From Streptomyces sp. NRRL F-5727 (GTDB lineage Bacteria; Actinomycetota; Actinomycetes; Streptomycetales; Streptomycetaceae), in NCBI RefSeq assembly GCF_000719555.1, contig NZ_JOGX01000020.1, forward strand, positions 21,586 through 85,585: 64,000 nucleotides of DNA. Reading direction: 5' to 3'. Positions 17,252 to 25,752 of the stretch are shown here, in pieces. The translations under genes and the position numbers were made by a program. The notes under the pieces were generated by a model. The model saw nothing but the letters and a program-made list of their open reading frames with translations. It did no database searches and was not told the origin of the DNA. How positions within the stretch are numbered: the first letter of the stretch is position 1; every line of letters begins with the position of its first letter.

Positions 17252-18424
17252 ATGCCGGACGGTCCCGCGCCCCTCTGTCTCCGGCCCCGCGGTGTCGTCC
17301 GCGGGGCCGTTCTCACGCTCGTCTTCGCCGGAGTCCTCGCCACCGCCGCCGCGACCGGCGCGCTGCCCCGGGAGGACGAGGCCGGGCGGGAGCCCCGTAC
17401 CGGCGCCGGGGACCGGGCCGTCTTCGACCGGGCGGCCCTCCACCGCGCCGCCGCCGAGGCCGCCGCCGACGGCAAGTCCGGCAAGCAGGCCGCCGAGGAG
17501 TTCGTCAGCCGCAGCGGCGACCGCTGGGGCGCCGTCTACGACCGGCGGGAGTACGCCGAGTTCGAGCGGTCCCTCGACGGCGCCTACACCGGCGTCGGCC
17601 TCTCCGCGACCCGTACCTCCGCGGAGGGCGGCGTCGAGGTCACCCGGGTGCGCGAGGGCGGGCCCGCCCAGCGGGCCGGGGTGCGGCCCGGCGATCTGCT
17701 GCTCGCGGTCGGCGGGCGCGACACCACCGGCCTCTCCGTCTCCGAGGTCGTCTCCCTGCTGCGCGGCGACGGCGTGCCCGGCTCCACCGTGGCCCTGCGG
17801 ATCCGGCGGGCCGGGATGACCTGGACCCAGACCCTGCGCCGGGAGCGGCTCGCGACCGACCCCGTCACCGTCAGCCGCCCCGACCCGCGGACCGTCGTCA
17901 TCCGGGTCGCCGCCTTCAGCAAGGGCGCCGGCGACCGGGTGCGGGAGGCGGTCCGCACCGCCCCGCCCGGCGCGGGCGTCCTGCTCGACCTGCGCGGGAA
18001 CGCCGGCGGCCTGGTCGACGAGGCCGCCTCCGCCGCCTCCGCCTTCCTCGACGGCGGCCTGGTCGCCACGTACGACGTCGAGGGCGAGCAGCGGTCCGTG
18101 TACGCGGAGCGGGGCGGCGACACCGGCCGGCCGCTGGTCGCCCTGGTCGACGGCGGCACCATGAGCGCGGCCGAGCTGCTCACCGGCGCGCTCCGGGACC
18201 GGGGCCGGGCGGTCACCGTCGGCTCCCCCACCTTCGGCAAGGGGTCCGTGCAGATGCCGAGCACCCTGCCCGACGGCTCGGTCGCCGAGCTCACCGTGGG
18301 CCACTACCGCACGCCCGCCGGGCACGACCTGGACGGGCGGGGCATCGCCCCCGACGTGCCGGCCAAGGACGGGGCGGAGGAGCGGGCCCGCAGGGTATTG
18401 AGTGGCCTCGGAGGGGGCTCGTAG
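17252..18424 (+). CDS. S41-family C-terminal processing peptidase
   Basis: A 390-residue Ser/Lys protease of the CtpA type, held in the membrane by an N-terminal signal anchor (about residues 14-38). A PDZ domain follows (about 95-175, with VREGGPAQRAGVRPGDLLLAV), then the protease domain with nucleophile Ser305 (in GGTMSAAE) and general base Lys330 (in PTFGKGSV). The 25-residue Ser-Lys spacing is that of plant CtpA. Such enzymes trim or degrade exported proteins by recognising their C-termini. It lies between ftsX and smpB in the same direction, with its own predicted promoter. Confidence 0.92.
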   Translation: MPDGPAPLCLRPRGVVRGAVLTLVFAGVLATAAATGALPREDEAGREPRTGAGDRAVFDRAALHRAAAEAAADGKSGKQAAEEFVSRSGDRWGAVYDRREYAEFERSLDGAYTGVGLSATRTSAEGGVEVTRVREGGPAQRAGVRPGDLLLAVGGRDTTGLSVSEVVSLLRGDGVPGSTVALRIRRAGMTWTQTLRRERLATDPVTVSRPDPRTVVIRVAAFSKGAGDRVREAVRTAPPGAGVLLDLRGNAGGLVDEAASAASAFLDGGLVATYDVEGEQRSVYAERGGDTGRPLVALVDGGTMSAAELLTGALRDRGRAVTVGSPTFGKGSVQMPSTLPDGSVAELTVGHYRTPAGHDLDGRGIAPDVPAKDGAEERARRVLSGLGGGS

Positions 18425-18442
18425 TGCGAAAATGACCGCACT

Positions 18443-18979
18443 ATGGCTAAGGGACTCGTCAACGTGCAGGGCAAGCCTGCCAAGAAGGCCCAGGACAAGG
18501 GGCCGGAGCGCAAGCTCATCGCGCAGAACAAGAAGGCGCGCCACGACTACCTCATCCTCGACACGTACGAGGCGGGCGTGGCGCTCATGGGCACGGAGGT
18601 GAAGTCGCTCCGGATGGGGCGGGCCTCGCTGGTGGACGGCTTCGTCCAGATCGAGGGCCACGAGGCGTGGCTGTACAACATCCACGTGCCCGAGTACATG
18701 CAGGGCAGCTGGACCAACCACTCGGCGAAGCGGAAGCGGAAGCTGCTGCTGCACCGGGCGGAGATCGACAAGCTGGAGCAGAAGGCGTCGGAGACCGGTC
18801 ACACGATCGTGCCCCTCGCGCTGTACTTCCTGGGCGGCCGGGTGAAGTGCGAGATCGCGCTCGCCAAGGGCAAGAAGGAGTACGACAAGCGGCAGACGCT
18901 CCGGGAGAAGCAGGACACCCGCGAGACCGCCCGCGCCATCGCGGCGGCGAAGCGGCGCCAGCGCGCCCAGGAGCGTTAA
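18443..18979 (+). CDS. smpB: SsrA-binding protein SmpB
   Basis: A 178-residue RNA-binding protein that delivers tmRNA to stalled ribosomes. After a basic N-terminus, the OB-fold core has the conserved [15 protein letters not shown] and [14 protein letters not shown] phrases, and the C-terminal tail is long and basic and ends [12 protein letters not shown]; in the ribosome this tail acts as a codon-anticodon mimic. It is 18 bp after the protease gene, with no obvious ribosome-binding site. The tmRNA gene begins 80 bp downstream, so both parts of the rescue system are linked. Confidence 0.96.
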   Translation: MAKGLVNVQGKPAKKAQDKGPERKLIAQNKKARHDYLILDTYEAGVALMGTEVKSLRMGRASLVDGFVQIEGHEAWLYNIHVPEYMQGSWTNHSAKRKRKLLLHRAEIDKLEQKASETGHTIVPLALYFLGGRVKCEIALAKGKKEYDKRQTLREKQDTRETARAIAAAKRRQRAQER

Positions 18980-19059
18980 TACGCTGGCAACCGGGCCCGC
19001 CGGTCACGTACCATGGGCCACGCACCCCACCGAGGGCGCACGGATTGAAAACACAACAT

Positions 19060-19425
19060 GGGGATGATCGGTTTCGACAGCGGATGTCGAAGCAGGGGAA
19101 GCGTGTCGAGGAAGCGGCAATGATCTCGTAAACCACGCGCCGAAACCAATAATCGCCAACACCAAGCGCGATTCCTTCGCCCTCGCTGCCTAAGTAGCGA
19201 CTTGCGAAGTGTCAGCCCGGGGCTGTTCCCGACCCGGATCCTGGCATCATGAAGGGGACTAAACCTTGATCCCGGTCACGGGGTGAAGAGGGAAATCAAA
19301 CAGTGACTGAGCCCGTTCCGGACTTGTCTGGGTGATCCGGAGGGCTGAGAAACTCGTACCAGACTGCACACGGAGAAGCCCTGGTTCCGCACCGTTGGAC
19401 GCGGGTTCGATTCCCGCCATCTCCA
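19060..19425 (+). ncRNA. ssrA: transfer-messenger RNA (tmRNA)
   Basis: The 5' end GGGGATGATCGG pairs with the 3' end CATCTCC to form the tRNA-like acceptor stem, with discriminator A at 19425. The T-arm GGTTCGATTCC and the characteristic GGTTTCGACAG at the 5' side are present. The tag frame begins with resume codon GCC at 19155 and encodes ANTKRDSFALAA, ending in TAA (19191-19193) with an overlapping second stop TAG. The tag's LAA end is the usual protease signal. The CCA end is not encoded (CTC follows), so it must be added enzymatically. A -10-like TACCAT at 19009-19014 with CTGGCA 19 bp upstream is a possible promoter of a precursor. Length is about 366 nt, normal for actinobacteria. Confidence 0.96.
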
Positions 19426-19440
19426 CTCATCCCATGTGGG

Positions 19441-19480
19441 CAGAGGCCCGGTGGTCGCGCGAGCGACCGCCGGGCCTCTG
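19441..19480 (+). terminator. tmRNA terminator hairpin
   Basis: 18-bp inverted repeat with one mismatch (19441-19458 with 19463-19480), starting 15 nt after the mature tmRNA end. Confidence 0.85.
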
Positions 19481-19493
19481 TCATTCCCGCGCT

Positions 19494-19541
19494 CCCGAGG
19501 GCCTGCGGTCCCGAGGGCCTGCGGTCCCGAGCGTCCGCGGT
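19494..19541. repeat. three 16-bp tandem repeats
   Basis: CCCGAGGGCCTGCGGT occurs twice exactly (19494, 19510), with a third copy having two changes (19526) and a partial fourth. It is non-coding, between the tmRNA terminator and the GH18 gene. Confidence 0.75.
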
Positions 19542-19649
19542 CCCGGGGCCGTGCCCGTCGGCGGGCGTGACCGCCCTCTTGCCGACTTGGTCTGTACCTG
19601 CCACTCTGCCGGAGCCGCCCCCCAGGCCACGGCACTCCCGGAGGTACGT

Positions 19650-20723
19650 ATGCGTCACAGACCGCTCGCGGTCCTGCTCATGCTCCTCGCCCTCCTCGTC
19701 CCCACCACCCCGGCCCACGCGGCCGCCCCCGTCCAGGTCTACGGCGCCTGGCACTGCGGGGACGACTACTGCACCTGGTCCACCGAGCGCGACCTCGCCG
19801 AGTTCGACGCCAAGAACCACTGGCTGATCGACCGGGGTGACGGACGGCCCTCCGTCAACCTCGTCGTGCTCAGCTTCGTCGAGCCGCTGAAACTGCTCCG
19901 CCGCACCACCGACGCCGGCACCGTGAACGGCGTCCCCGCAGGCATGACCAGGGAGATCGTCGAGTACTTCACCTCCCGGGGCATCCGCGTCATGCTCTCC
20001 ATCGGTGGCATCACCTACACCGACGAGTGGGACGCGGCCCTCGCCGAGAACCCCACGCAGCTGGGGCTCAACGCGGCCGCCGTCGCCGCCGACCTCGGCG
20101 TCGGCATCGAGATCGACTACGAGCAGAACACCGACCCGGACCTGGCCGGGCTCCAGTCCTTCATCGACGCCTACCGGTCCGTCCACCCCTACGACGCCAC
20201 CGGCACCCGGCCCGCCGCCCGCCTCACGATCGACACCGCCGCCGGCGACCGCTGGCTGATCGACATCAACCGCAAGGCGACCGCCGACTGGCTCCGCACC
20301 GACGCCCCCGTCCTCGACTACGCCAACGCCATGGTGACCGCCCGCCCCTCCTCGGCGAGCACCCACATCGCCAACTGGCAGGAGCACATCGACGGCAAGT
20401 CCCAGTTCGCGCCGCCGGTCCCGCCGCTCGCCCCCGCCAAGTTCACCGCCGGGCTGTACGTCGCCTACGGGCGCAGCCCGCTGCCCGAGTGCACCGACTT
20501 CGCGAACTCGCTGCAGAAGGCCACCGGCGACTGGGTGCGCAACGCGGCACCCAACGGGGCCGGCACCACCGCCGGGCTGCTCGGCTACATGTTCTGGGCC
20601 GCCGAGAAGCCGTCCACCCGGGGCCTCGGCACCCAGGAACCCGACGGCTGCGAGGGCGGGATCGGCGCCGGGGCCACCGCCTACGGCGTCCAGGTGCCCA
20701 TGCCGCCGCTCCGGCAGAGCTGA
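19650..20723 (+). CDS. secreted GH18-fold (chitinase-like) protein
   Basis: A 357-residue exported protein. A signal peptide (1-27) is cleaved after AHA. The mature part has the beta-strand/LSIGG (VMLSIGGITY) motif of glycoside hydrolase family 18 and, at the active-site strand, GVGIEIDYEQ with Asp156 and Glu158. The family motif DGxDxDYE is altered. The first Asp is Val and the second is Glu, but the last Asp and the catalytic Glu remain, so activity is possible but atypical. Several cysteines suggest disulfides. GGAGGT lies at 19640-19645, deciding the ATG. The frame continues upstream into tmRNA, which is not coding. It converges closely with the MFS gene. Confidence 0.78.
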   Translation: MRHRPLAVLLMLLALLVPTTPAHAAAPVQVYGAWHCGDDYCTWSTERDLAEFDAKNHWLIDRGDGRPSVNLVVLSFVEPLKLLRRTTDAGTVNGVPAGMTREIVEYFTSRGIRVMLSIGGITYTDEWDAALAENPTQLGLNAAAVAADLGVGIEIDYEQNTDPDLAGLQSFIDAYRSVHPYDATGTRPAARLTIDTAAGDRWLIDINRKATADWLRTDAPVLDYANAMVTARPSSASTHIANWQEHIDGKSQFAPPVPPLAPAKFTAGLYVAYGRSPLPECTDFANSLQKATGDWVRNAAPNGAGTTAGLLGYMFWAAEKPSTRGLGTQEPDGCEGGIGAGATAYGVQVPMPPLRQS

Positions 20724-20734
20724 GGACGCCCCCC

Positions 20735-21979
20735 TCAGACCCGTGCGCGGCGGCCGACCCCGGTCGCCGCGCACAGGGCCAGCGCCAGGGCCGCCGCGGC
20801 CACCGGCAGGACGAAGCCGACGACGGGGTCCGGGGCGTGGTCGGCGGTCCAGCCCGCCGTGGCCGAGCCGGCCGCGATGCCCGCCAGGAGCGCGGTCACG
20901 GCCAGCGTCATGCCCTCGTTCAGCTGGGAGGGCGGGACGAGCCGCTGGACCAGCCCCATGCCCGTCACCATCGTCGGGGCCGTCGCCATGCCCGCCACCA
21001 GCAGACCGGCGGCCAGCGCGAGCAGGGAACCCGTCTGCGCCGTCAGCAGCGGCGCCGCCATCAGGACCGTCATCGCCGCCAGGCAGCCGCGCAGGCCCGC
21101 GCCGCGCCGGACCCGGCCGTAGAGCAGGCCCGCCGCGCAGGAGCCCGCCGCCTGGAACGCCAGGACCGGGCCGGCGACCGGACCGTCCACGTACGCCAGG
21201 GCGGTCACCTCCATCGAACCGAAGATCGCCCCCGTGGCGACGAAGACCGCCAGCAGCGGAGGCATCCCCGCCGCCCGCAGCGGCGAGCCCGCCGAGGTGC
21301 GCGGGGCGACCGGCGGCTCCGTCGAGCGCTGGGCCGTGAAGAGGAGCACGCCGGTCAGCAGCAGGACGGCCGCCACCAGCGTGCCCGCCTCCGGGAAGAG
21401 CGCCGAGCAGGCCACCGCCGCCAGCAGCGGACCCACCATGAAACACAGCTCGTCGGCGGCCTGCTCGAAGGAGTTCGCGGTGTGCAGCGCGGCCGCGTCA
21501 CCGCGCAGCAGATGCGCCCAGCGGGCCCGGGACATGCCGCCCGTGTTCGGGGCGGTCGCGGTCAGGACGACCGCGCAGAACAGCGTCCACGCGGGCGCGT
21601 GCCCCCGGACGCACAGCAGCAGCGCCAGCTGCCCCAGGACGGCCAGCAGCGCGGCCGGAAGAGCGACCCGGGCCTGCCCGTGCCGGTCGACCAGCCGGGC
21701 CACCCAGGGCGCCGTCAGCGCCCCCGCCACCAGGCCGGTCGCGCTGACCGCGCCGGCCAGCGCGTAGGAGTCGTACGCCGCCGAGATCATCAGGACCGCG
21801 CTGATGCCGAACATCCCCGACGGCAGCCGGGCGATCAGGTTCCCGGCGGTGAACGCGCGCGTGCCCGGGAGGGCGAAGAGCCGGAGGTAGGGGTTGCGGG
21901 GGAGCGCGGCGGGGCGCTCGCGGTAGCGGGGGGCCAGGCCCGGGCCGGCGGGGGTGGGGACGAGGAGCTGCTGGGGCAT
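20735..21979 (-). CDS. MFS transporter
   Basis: A 414-residue major facilitator with about twelve membrane segments and the conserved loop ARLVDRHGQARVALP between TM2 and TM3. The ATG at 21979 is chosen because the protein begins MPQQLLVPTPAGPG with good spacing from the divergent LysR gene. The frame remains open for 3.6 kb upstream, but that is an artefact of G+C bias. Divergent pairing with a LysR regulator, with palindromes between them, suggests LysR control. Proteins of this branch are usually drug or metabolite exporters. The substrate is not predictable. Confidence 0.83.
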   Translation of the reverse strand: MPQQLLVPTPAGPGLAPRYRERPAALPRNPYLRLFALPGTRAFTAGNLIARLPSGMFGISAVLMISAAYDSYALAGAVSATGLVAGALTAPWVARLVDRHGQARVALPAALLAVLGQLALLLCVRGHAPAWTLFCAVVLTATAPNTGGMSRARWAHLLRGDAAALHTANSFEQAADELCFMVGPLLAAVACSALFPEAGTLVAAVLLLTGVLLFTAQRSTEPPVAPRTSAGSPLRAAGMPPLLAVFVATGAIFGSMEVTALAYVDGPVAGPVLAFQAAGSCAAGLLYGRVRRGAGLRGCLAAMTVLMAAPLLTAQTGSLLALAAGLLVAGMATAPTMVTGMGLVQRLVPPSQLNEGMTLAVTALLAGIAAGSATAGWTADHAPDPVVGFVLPVAAAALALALCAATGVGRRARV

Positions 21980-22013
21980 GGCACCAGGCTCCGGCCGGGG
22001 CGCCCGGACCGTC

Positions 22014-22057
22014 CAACACCTGTACGGTCGCCATTCACGCACCTGTGTTGTTGAATG
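22014..22057. promoter_or_regulatory. interlaced inverted repeats, candidate LysR operator
   Basis: CAACAC (22014) pairs with GTGTTG (22045-22050), and CATTCA (22032) pairs with TGAATG (22052-22057), all within the 75-bp divergent promoter. The second palindrome overlaps the LysR start. LysR proteins normally bind this kind of spaced dyad. Confidence 0.5.
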
Positions 22058-23053
22058 CGGCGGGTGGCCACTCCGTACGACATCGAACCCCGGCTGCTCC
22101 GCGCCTTCACCGCCGTCGCCGAGGAGCTGCACTTCACCCGCGCCGCCGGCCGGCTCTTCGTCGCCCAGCAGGCGCTGAGCCGGGACATCCGGCGCCTGGA
22201 GCGCGAGGTGGGCGCCCCGCTCTTCGTACGGACCACCCGGCAGGTCGCCCTCACCCCGGACGGCGAACGGCTCCTCCCGTACGCCCGCCGGGTCCTCGAC
22301 GCCCACGACGCGCTCCGCGACGCCTTCCGGGCCGAGACCCGCCCCCTCCTCGTCGACCTCAACACGCCCGGCCTCGTCCAGGACCGGATCCTGCGCCGCG
22401 CCCGCGAACTCGCCCCCGAGCACGAGCTGATGGCCCGCTTCGAGTCCGGGCTCACCGGCGCCGCGCGGGAGATCCTGGCCGGCCGGCTCGACGCCTCCTT
22501 CGGACGGTACGGCGGCCTCGCGCCCGCCCTGCGGGCCCGGCTCGACGCGTCCTTCGTCCGGTACGAGCCGATGGCGGTGCTGCTGCCCGAGGACCACGAG
22601 CTCGCCGCCCTGCCCGAGGTGCCGCTCGCCCGGCTCGCCGGCGAACACCTCTACGCCGGTGCCGGGAACGACCGCACCACCGAGTGGACCGACCTCGCCG
22701 CCACGCTCTTCGCCGGCCGCGGCATCCACCTGGCGCCGCCCGCGCCGCTCGCCGTCGGCAAGGAGGAGTTCCAGCGGATCATGGCCAAGCACCGGCGCCC
22801 GGTCCTCGCCGGCACCGGCTTCCCGCCCATGCCCGGCTGCGTCCTGCGGCCCCTCGTCGACCCCGTCCCCCTCTCGCCCGTCAGCCTGGTCTGGCGCAAG
22901 GGCCTGCGCCACCCCGCCCTCGACGCCCTCCGCACCGCCGCCGCCGAACTGGGCGCCCGGGAGGGCTGGCTGGAACGCCCGCCCGGCTCCTGGCTCCCGG
23001 ACGGCGAACCGGGCCTGCCGGACGCACTCACAGGAGCCGCCGGACCCGGGTGA
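22055..23053 (+). CDS. LysR-family transcriptional regulator
   Basis: A 332-residue regulator (329 if GTG 22064 is used, giving MATPYDIEPRLL, an equally plausible start). The winged HTH is at residues ~8-67 (LRAFTAVAEELHFTRAAGRL and QQALSRDIRRLE), followed by a linker and two-lobed effector domain. The gene diverges from the MFS transporter gene, its likely target. There is no clear ribosome-binding site. The inducer is unknown. Confidence 0.88.
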   Translation: MRRVATPYDIEPRLLRAFTAVAEELHFTRAAGRLFVAQQALSRDIRRLEREVGAPLFVRTTRQVALTPDGERLLPYARRVLDAHDALRDAFRAETRPLLVDLNTPGLVQDRILRRARELAPEHELMARFESGLTGAAREILAGRLDASFGRYGGLAPALRARLDASFVRYEPMAVLLPEDHELAALPEVPLARLAGEHLYAGAGNDRTTEWTDLAATLFAGRGIHLAPPAPLAVGKEEFQRIMAKHRRPVLAGTGFPPMPGCVLRPLVDPVPLSPVSLVWRKGLRHPALDALRTAAAELGAREGWLERPPGSWLPDGEPGLPDALTGAAGPG

Positions 23054-23070
23054 GAGCAAGGTTCCGCCGA

Positions 23071-23097
23071 CGTCATCTCGCGGTACCGCTCTGAAAC
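23071..23097 (+). promoter_or_regulatory. weak GlnR-like box upstream of narK
   Basis: CGTCA-N6-GGTAC-N6-GAAAC has the 11-bp periodicity of the GlnR consensus gTnAC-n6-GaAAC. The GAAAC half is exact and the other halves are imperfect. It lies 64 bp before the narK start. Confidence 0.35.
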
Positions 23098-23161
23098 GCC
23101 GAACCCCTAGCGTCGGGGGCACCAGGATCCGGGACCGGATCCGACACCGTGGAGGTGCGAG

Positions 23162-24517
23162 ATGGGCGGGCGCTGGATCGACGTGTGGGAGCCGGAGGAC
23201 GAGACCTTCTGGCAGGAGAAGGGCGAGCGGATCGCCAAACGGAACCTCGCCTTCTCGGTCTTCTCCGAGCACATCGGCTTCTCCATCTGGAGCCTCTGGT
23301 CCGTGATGGTCCTCTTCATGGGACCCCAGTACGGCATCGACGCCGCCGGGAAGTTCTTCCTCATCGCCACCGCGACCTTCGTCGGCGCGCTGATCCGCAT
23401 CCCGTACACCTTCGCCGTCGCCCGCTTCGGCGGCCGCAACTGGACCGTCTTCAGCGCCCTGCTGCTCCTGCTGCCGACCGGCTTCGCCTTCGCCGTGATG
23501 GAACCCGGCACTTCCTATTCCACCTTCGTCCTGGTGGCGGCCCTCACCGGCGTCGGCGGCGGCAACTTCGCCTCCTCCATGACCAACATCAACGCCTTCT
23601 TCCCGCTCCGGAAGAAGGGCTGGGCGCTCGGCCTCAACGCCGGCGGCGGCAACATCGGCGTCCCCGTCGTCCAGCTCGTCGGGCTCCTCGTCATCGGCAC
23701 CGCCGGCGCCCTGCACCCCAGGATCGTCCTCGGCGTCTACCTGCCGCTGATCGTCGTCGCCGCCGTCTGCTCCGCGCTCTTCATGGACAACCTCACGCCC
23801 GTGAAGAACGACACCGGTGCCTTCCGCGAGGCCGTGCGGGCCCGCCACACCTGGATCATGGCCTTCCTGTACATCGGGACCTTCGGCTCCTTCATCGGCT
23901 ACAGCTTCGCCTTCGGCCTCGTCCTCCAGACCCAGTTCGGCCGCACCCCGCTGCAGGCCGCCTCGCTCACCTTCATCGGCCCCCTGCTCGGCTCCCTCAT
24001 CCGCCCCCTCGGCGGCTCCCTCGCCGACAAGCACGGCGGCGCCCGCATCACCCTCGGCACCTTCGCCGCCATGTCCGCCGCCACCGGGGTGGTCGTCTAC
24101 GCCTCGCTGGCCGAGTCGCTCGCCGTCTTCCTCGTCGGCTTCATCGCCCTCTTCGTCCTCAGCGGCCTCGGCAACGGCTCCACCTTCAAGATGATCCCGG
24201 CGATCTTCCTCGCCCAGGGGCACCGCAAGGGCCTGAGCGGCGAGACCGCGGAGGCGTACGGGCGGCGGCTCTCCGGCGCCTCCATGGGCCTCATCGGCGC
24301 CGTCGGCGGCCTCGGCGGCCTCGGCATCAACCTCGCCTTCCGGCAGTCCTTCCAGACCGTCGGCACCGGCACCGGGGCCTTCGTCGCCTTCCTCGCCTTC
24401 TACGCCGCCTGCATGGCCGTCACCTGGGCGGTATACCTTCGCCGCCCGCCCGTCGTCCCCGACACCGCCGAGTCCGCCGAGGAGCCGGAGAACCGGCCCG
24501 GATACGCGAAGGTGTGA
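23162..24517 (+). CDS. narK: nitrate/nitrite transporter, NarK type
   Basis: A 451-residue member of the nitrate-nitrite-porter branch of the MFS, with twelve membrane segments. Both nitrate signatures are recognisable: GGGNFASSMTNINAFFP in the fifth membrane segment and GLGNGSTFKMIP in the second half. It begins with an aromatic, acidic N-terminus (GGRWIDVWEPEDE) seen in NarK2-type proteins. GGAGGTG precedes the ATG by 6 nt. nnaR follows 84 bp downstream, matching the S. coelicolor order as I recall it. It may import nitrate or export nitrite; sequence alone does not distinguish. Confidence 0.9.
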   Translation: MGGRWIDVWEPEDETFWQEKGERIAKRNLAFSVFSEHIGFSIWSLWSVMVLFMGPQYGIDAAGKFFLIATATFVGALIRIPYTFAVARFGGRNWTVFSALLLLLPTGFAFAVMEPGTSYSTFVLVAALTGVGGGNFASSMTNINAFFPLRKKGWALGLNAGGGNIGVPVVQLVGLLVIGTAGALHPRIVLGVYLPLIVVAAVCSALFMDNLTPVKNDTGAFREAVRARHTWIMAFLYIGTFGSFIGYSFAFGLVLQTQFGRTPLQAASLTFIGPLLGSLIRPLGGSLADKHGGARITLGTFAAMSAATGVVVYASLAESLAVFLVGFIALFVLSGLGNGSTFKMIPAIFLAQGHRKGLSGETAEAYGRRLSGASMGLIGAVGGLGGLGINLAFRQSFQTVGTGTGAFVAFLAFYAACMAVTWAVYLRRPPVVPDTAESAEEPENRPGYAKV

Positions 24518-24539
24518 GCCGGGGTGACGGGCGCGTACC

Positions 24540-24566
24540 GTAACGGGCAGGAAATACGCGTGAACC
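24540..24566 (+). promoter_or_regulatory. GlnR-like box upstream of nnaR
   Basis: GTAAC-N6-GAAAT-N6-GAACC: the first two halves match gTnAC-n6-GaAAC in 9 of 10 positions, and a third half continues the 11-bp spacing. It ends 35 bp before ATG 24602. From the literature, nnaR is a GlnR-dependent gene in S. coelicolor, which supports the reading. Confidence 0.6.
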
Positions 24567-24601
24567 CCGACTGTCACGCGTCCGCGCCACTCTCGACGAC
24601 C

Positions 24602-25720
24602 ATGGACCAGCACGAACACGGACCCCTGGCCGGCTTCACCGTCGGCGTCACCGCGGCTCGGCGCGCGGACGAACTCATCGCCCTGCTGCGCCGGCGCGGA
24701 GCGGCCGTCGTGCACGGCCCCGCGCTGCGGATCGTGCCCCTCGCCGACGACGCCGAACTCCTCGCCGCCACCAAGGAGATCATCGGCGACACCCCGGACG
24801 TCGTCGTCGCCACCACGGCGATCGGCTTCCGCGGGTGGGTCGAGGCGGCGGAGGGGTGGGGGTACGGCAGCGAGCTCCTCGACGCGCTCCGCGGGGTCGA
24901 ACTGCTCGCCCGCGGGCCCAAGGTCAAGGGGGCGGTGCGGGCCGCCGGGCTGACCGAGTCCTGGTCGCCCTCGTCCGAGTCGATGGCCGAGGTCCTCGAC
25001 CGGCTCCTCGCCGAAGGCGTCGCCGGGCGGCGGATCGCCCTCCAGCTCCACGGCGAGCCCCTCCCCGGCTTCGTCGAGGCGCTCACCGCCGCCGGGGCGA
25101 CCGTCCTCGGCGTCCCCGTCTACCGGTGGATGCCGCCCGAGGACCTCGTACCGCTCGACCGCCTGATCGACGTGGTGCTCGCCGGCTCCCTCGACGCGGT
25201 CGCCTTCACCAGCGCGCCCGCCGCGGCGTCGCTCTTCGCCCGGGCCGCCGAGCGGGGGGTACGGGACCGGGTCGTCGAGGCGCTGCGGCACGAGGTGCTC
25301 GCGGTGTGCGTGGGGCCGGTGACGGCGCTTCCGCTGCAGGCCGAGGGCATCCCCACGCACCAGCCCGAACGGTTCCGGCTCGGGCCGCTCGTGCAGCTCC
25401 TCTGTACCGAGCTGCCCGCGCGGGCGCGGGTGCTGCCCGTCGCCGGGCACCGCGTCGAGATCCGCGGGCACGCGGTCCTCGTCGACGGGGCGCTGCGGCC
25501 CGTACCGCCGGCCGGCATGGCGCTCCTGGGCTTGCTGGCCCGCCGGCCGGGCTGGGTCGTCTCCCGGGCGGACCTGCTGCGGGCGCTGCCGGGGGCGGGG
25601 CGGGACGAGCACGCGGTCGAGACGGCGATGGCCCGCCTCCGGGCGTCCCTCGGCACCCCCAAGCTCATCCAGACGGTCGTCAAACGCGGCTACCGCCTCT
25701 CGGTCGACCCGACGCCTTAG
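24602..25720 (+). CDS. nnaR: nitrate-assimilation regulator NnaR (HemD-like domain plus wHTH)
   Basis: A 372-residue fusion. Residues ~8-260 form a uroporphyrinogen-III synthase (HemD) fold, and residues ~270-370 a winged helix of the OmpR/PhoB type (HAVETAMARLRASLG and VKRGYRLS). In S. coelicolor the protein of this architecture, NnaR, activates nitrate/nitrite assimilation genes together with GlnR. Position directly after narK agrees. ATG 24602 is preferred because a GlnR-like box overlaps the alternative GTG starts (24524, 24560), and CACTCT stands 8 nt before it, suggesting a leaderless mRNA. GTG 24560 with AGGAA upstream remains possible and would give 386 residues. Whether the HemD domain retains enzymatic activity cannot be told. 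Confidence 0.85.
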   Translation: MDQHEHGPLAGFTVGVTAARRADELIALLRRRGAAVVHGPALRIVPLADDAELLAATKEIIGDTPDVVVATTAIGFRGWVEAAEGWGYGSELLDALRGVELLARGPKVKGAVRAAGLTESWSPSSESMAEVLDRLLAEGVAGRRIALQLHGEPLPGFVEALTAAGATVLGVPVYRWMPPEDLVPLDRLIDVVLAGSLDAVAFTSAPAAASLFARAAERGVRDRVVEALRHEVLAVCVGPVTALPLQAEGIPTHQPERFRLGPLVQLLCTELPARARVLPVAGHRVEIRGHAVLVDGALRPVPPAGMALLGLLARRPGWVVSRADLLRALPGAGRDEHAVETAMARLRASLGTPKLIQTVVKRGYRLSVDPTP

Positions 25721-25740
25721 CTCCCCGACGGAGCGCGGGG

Positions 25741-25746
25741 TAGGTT
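25741..25746 (+). promoter_or_regulatory. -10 element for leaderless acetyltransferase mRNA
   Basis: TAGGTT followed by 6 nt and ATG 25753; no ribosome-binding site. Confidence 0.5.
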
Positions 25747-25752
25747 GCCCGG

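Noticed and set aside
19060..19649. Upstream part of the open frame of the GH18-like gene (from 19332)
   Set aside because: It lies inside tmRNA. GGAGGT and a signal peptide place the start at 19650.
20735..25612. 1,625-residue minus-strand frame
   Set aside because: Only the first 414 codons before 21979 encode a recognisable MFS protein. The rest is antisense to LysR, narK and nnaR.
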